A stretch of 64,000 nt of DNA. Source: Hydractinia symbiolongicarpus (lineage: Eukaryota > Cnidaria > Hydrozoa > Anthoathecata > Hydractiniidae). This document shows positions 60,801 to 64,000 of the stretch, one piece after another. The position numbers and the translations under genes are program-made. The notes under the pieces were generated by a model. The model was not told where the DNA came from. It saw nothing but the letters and a program-made list of their open reading frames with translations, and did not search any database. The DNA lies in NCBI RefSeq assembly GCF_029227915.1, contig NC_079880.1:21576501-21640500 (forward strand). Reading direction: 5' to 3'. Position 1 is the first letter of the stretch. The number at the start of each line of letters is the position of its first letter.

Positions 60801-63556
60801 GTTTAAACCATTTAATAAACTTAATTCATCTAAATCATCTTCGAACCCACCCTCCATGCCGCTTCCGCTGCTACTTCCGGAATCGTCATCATCGCTATCA
60901 TTACTATTCTCAAGCAAGCTTGCCTCAGTTTCAAACATTTCACTTCCGGTATTATCGCCTACAGGTTCATCAGAACGTACAGCCATTTTATTTGGACTTT
61001 TGTTATATTTCTTTTTCAGTCTTAAAGCAGAGAGTGAAGATTTCTCAGCGTGAAAACCCGATTTCACCTTCTTCTTTTTTAATTTAAGTTTATTCTCAGA
61101 GGAGGAATGTATTTTCTCGTTTGAAATCGTATACGCCTTCTCTGTGGCGCCTTTTGTATTTTCCTTATCGACTTCCTTTGCAAATGTTTTCAGTTTTGGT
61201 GTTGGTTTTTCTTTCTCCTCTTGTTGTTTCGTCTTATTCTTTGTTTCCTTAAACTCACTTTCTTCTCTTTCCTCTTCTTCTTCGCCTTCGATTCCCGTCG
61301 AATTCTCCTCTTCTTTTAAGGATTTAGCTTGCTTTCTTTCAACCGACAAACGAGTTTGCTTAGCTTTAGCTAGTACTTTTTCTAAATGTTTTGATTCTGT
61401 TTGTATTTTTTCGTTCGTAGAATCATCCTCATCGCTTTTTTCATTCGAAGTTGCCTTATTAGAAGTGCTATTATACTGAGCACTGGAAGGACGGGAGGAG
61501 CTATAGGACTTGTTTTCCGTAGATTGTTGATTTGTCGAAGATGGCGCCTGATAATTAGAAGAGGACGGCGCTTGATAACTAGTAGAGGAACTAGGTTGTT
61601 GGCTTGATGTGCTTCCAGAAGAAGTAACTGGACTTGACTGAGCGGATTTATAAACTGAAGGTGCTGAAGAAGCTGTGGCGTCAGGTTCAGGAACAGTTGC
61701 AGCAGGTTCAGCCTGCGCTGGAGCTGCTGCAGCAGGGGCAGGGCCAGGAGGAAAGGAAGCAGCAGGAGCTGGAGCAGGGGCTGGAGCAGCCAGTGCTGGA
61801 AGAGGTGCTTCGGGTGATGGAAGGGGTGCAGAGACGGCAGGAACTGGGTCAGGTGCTGGTGCAGCAGCTGGAGCAGCAGGTACAGAAGCCGCTTGCTCTG
61901 GAACAGAACTGGCAGTTTCTGAAGCCACTGCAGCTGTTGAAGATCCTGGTTGCTCTTCAGGAGATGGAGCAGAATCCTTAGCAGCAGAACTCTCTTCGGT
62001 GTTAGGAGCTACAGCAGGTGAGGAAGCAGGTTCAGCTGGTGCTGCTTCTAAAGCTCCTGGAACTGCTGCTGAAGAAGTAGCCTGACTATCAGTGGATGAA
62101 GGAACTGCTTCAGACACAGCAGCAGATTGTTGTGCAGTTTTTGCAATATACTCTGACTGCTGCTTTTGCACGTTTTCATAATACTTTTGTAACTGTGCTT
62201 GATAGTCACTTTGTGTTGTGTCGGTACTATCTGTAGTTGATGATGGAGCTGATGATTCCACTTTAGCTGGGGCTACAGATTCAGCATCACCTCCACTATT
62301 CGTGTCTGGAAAGTAAGTATGGGTTGATTCAATGCTGGTCTGCGCTCCAAAACAAGGTAGAAGAAAGGGACCGGGTTTTCACGATGAGATTTCTTCGACG
62401 TTGCTAGAAAATGTCTTGCTATAACAATAAGCAGTACTGTACGTGCATTCGCTACCAAAGAATGTAATGCAGAGAAATCTAACCATCTAATTATTTCCAT
62501 CATGTCCATACAGAAAGATAAAACATGCAGGATAAATCGGAAAACCCGATCCCTCTTTTCTTCCTTTACCAAAAAAGATCAATAAAAATAAATATATGAA
62601 TAGTGTTTGTTATGTGCGTTTTTCTTCTCTTTCGTGTAATGTGTACATGGAATTGTTGTTTTTCTTGGTTTAGAATCTTTTTTAAAAAAGTGTTTTAGTA
62701 AAAACGTAATGGCACTTTGAAAGGGTCTGTAGTTTAGTTTTACTTTACAGAAATACTCTACCAGTATTTCTGTAAGCGCATACCCGTGGCATTTATCGAT
62801 GTTTTTACAGTTGCCAATCGTTGCCAAAAAAGAAATGGGCAAGGTTCGAATACTAATATTTCACACACAGGATTACTTTAGATGTGAGGTTCAGCCCGAC
62901 AAAGAAAACAAGAACCGGGTAAGGATGCAAAAACTATTTATTTCTATTTTTGTACGTTTCGACAAAACAGAAAACAACGCCATTTTGTTAAAAAAAAACA
63001 GTTTTAGGTTCGCATATAAACAAAAGAAATATAGTGAATAAAATATCATTCTCACTAATGAAGAGATATAGCATGCTAAAGCCTTGGCAATTATTTTCTC
63101 TATACACAAGGAAAAGCATTTTGTTAAAATATCCACCAATCCCAATAAGCGTACACTATTTTACGAAGCAACTACGCCATATCGAATTTTTCTTTATGGC
63201 TCCCTTTTAGCTAACATGAAACGACACTAAAAATAATTGCACGCCTTTGATCGCACTCACTGCCGAACGTCTACTAAAATAACGCTCCTAGTGAATGCGT
63301 GATCGTGGATACACTAACTAGCAAAAATTGTATCAACGTAGCACTTACCTTTGCAATAATTGCACGTCACTGGACACACTGTGGCCATGTATTCCTTATA
63401 CTGATCCATTCCACACATGCCTGTTTGTTTCCATTCGTCACATTGATCGTATGTGTTTTTGCATGGTCCGTATTTTATATCCTCGTTTGCGCGTCGTACT
63501 CGCGAGTATGGTAAGGCTAAGACAGTCAAAAGTATGCATGTTAAGGTGTATTTACA
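57889..63556 (-). CDS. secreted ShKT- and SEA-domain proteoglycan-like protein
   Basis: Exons: 63556-63349, 62305-60468, 60252-59745, 59517-59420, 58683-58637, 58063-57889; phases agree, giving 957 aa. The first exon visible has a hydrophobic CILLTVLALPYS, a dibasic RVRR, then an ShKT domain with six Cys from KYGPCKN to CNYCK. Its initiator Met must lie in an unseen upstream exon. Exon 62305-60468 holds a Ser/Thr region, an Ala/Pro-rich region, a Lys/Glu-rich region and an acidic region with Ser-Gly pairs (ESGDVESGEAESGE). Exon 60252-59745 has seven 12-residue repeats of KKSTAGSGDAPS type. The last three exons form a SEA domain (FNDNLKDSNSANYQML, then GLSIVKSSL). No membrane segment follows, so secretion into the matrix is likely. 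Acidic Ser-Gly sites could carry glycosaminoglycans (inference). Confidence 0.75.
58360..58464. mobile_element. 105-bp MITE with 9-bp target duplication
   Basis: Ends CAACCTCGTTCCCAA and TTGGGACGAGATTG are imperfect inverted copies. TATAAAAGA occurs directly before (58351-58359) and after (58465-58473). A 9-bp duplication suggests a Mutator-type family. It lies in an intron of the ShKT/SEA gene. Confidence 0.65.
58794..59141 (-). CDS. unexplained 115-codon open frame inside an intron
   Basis: ATG-started frame on the same strand as the surrounding ShKT/SEA gene, between its exons 4 and 5. The first 75 residues look protein-like (an amphipathic, charged stretch such as VEKREIEKLNAAIRLLRVEY); the C-terminal part is Pro/Ser-rich. 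It does not join the neighbouring exons in a sensible way and I recognise no family. It might be a nested gene, a retrocopy fragment or chance. Confidence 0.25.
   Translation of the reverse strand: MQEIVEVTKRWSELITLFDFRFEENYQFPLLTNHTRSVEKREIEKLNAAIRLLRVEYSSRLRLKFQTPPLTPSLSLLSKPPISLIIQATEVKQSNNNGIVFPPSTSYPNFGLRPY
59981..60240 (-). repeat. coding minisatellite, 36-bp units
   Basis: About seven 36-bp units encode the 12-residue repeat KKSTAGSGDAPS and variants in the ShKT/SEA gene. The three units next to the 5' end are nearly identical, while those near 60000 diverge, as expected for a repeat still changing by unequal exchange. Confidence 0.9.
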
Positions 63557-64000
63557 CTGTTTTGTTTAATCGTTTGGAGTGTTTTGTTTTTATTACAATA
63601 ATTGTTAATAATAATGATAAAAAAATAATTTATAACAAATATAATTTAGGGCGATATTTAGTATAATTCAAATATGGTTAAAAAGTTGTATCTTGCTAAA
63701 AAAAACTGAGAAATTAAAATAAAGCAGATACTGGTTGAAACCAAGCTTAACACATGTAACAGTGGACACGGGTATAATGTACTGGAGTTATCAGAGTGTG
63801 TAAAAAAATCTCATGATGAGTAAAAAAATAATTTGTTGAGCTACGCCTTCTAGACCACGCTAATTGTGGCGTTTCTACTTCCAAATGAAACAAGATATCT
63901 GTATCGAGGAAAAATGCAACACGTGAGTTGCAATAAGCCAATTGTAAAACTGATAGTACGGTGCTACACCATCAACCATGCACAGGATGAAGGTGTCTTT
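63557..64000. other. upstream of the ShKT/SEA gene; first exon not found
   Basis: AT-rich sequence with no ATG that can be joined with confidence to the ShKT exon. The initiator exon may lie here or beyond the window. Confidence 0.5.

Noticed and set aside
61634-62085. Gly/Ala-rich and Glu/Gln-rich frames on the plus strand
   Set aside because: Antisense shadows of the Ala/Pro/Ser-rich exon of the ShKT/SEA gene; the minus strand has the long frame with matching splice sites.

Overview
The window is AT-rich eukaryotic DNA: introns with GT/AG borders, exons of 20 to 1,838 bp, many transposon remnants and microsatellites. Gene content is animal: a rhodopsin-type GPCR, DDX21-type helicase, cyclophilin, AP-5 sigma subunit, C2orf81 homologue, and a secreted ShKT plus SEA domain protein. 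An intact DIRS element, the ShKT domain and the base composition suggest a cnidarian, possibly a hydrozoan. The phylum is an inference from content; no marker gene was tested.

Layout. 1-5160: no confident gene. 5174-6823 (+): class A GPCR in one coding exon. 7250-7748: pogo/Tigger-like MITE. 10268-22781 (-): nucleolar helicase DDX21/DDX50-like, 19 exons rebuilt with consistent phase, including a 20-nt exon carrying the Walker A motif; its largest intron holds a tandem repeat split by a 1.2 kb inverted-repeat element. 23610-24067: Harbinger-like MITE. 24188-24465: tRNA-derived SINE. 24946-30872 (+): C2orf81 homologue, nine exons, 466 aa. 30990-33160: decayed pogo-like transposon with iterated end motifs and an unexplained divergent ORF. 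33965-35397 (-): cyclophilin, three exons, 165 aa, with an in-frame upstream stretch resembling a mitochondrial presequence. 36617-41493: full-length DIRS-type tyrosine-recombinase retrotransposon, all ORFs open, with the diagnostic internal complementary region. 42408-53721 (+): AP5S1, seven exons, 181 aa; its introns hold a long-TIR MITE, a piggyBac-like relic, a GTT-rich repeat, four tandem Helitron-like units and a CAGGGTG-ended MITE. 53722-57888: mostly non-coding. 57889-63556 (-): secreted ShKT, Ala/Pro/Ser-rich, acidic, Ser-Gly repeat and SEA domain protein, 957 aa visible, first exon missing.

The host genes do not form one pathway. They are ordinary housekeeping, signalling and matrix genes set among mobile elements. 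The most notable items are the intact DIRS element, the tandem Helitron-like array with exact 3'-to-5' junctions, the 20-nt Walker A exon, the possible dual-targeted cyclophilin, and the ShKT/Ser-Gly/SEA matrix protein. Exon borders were read by eye from splice consensus, phase and family similarity; no alignment or transcript data were available.
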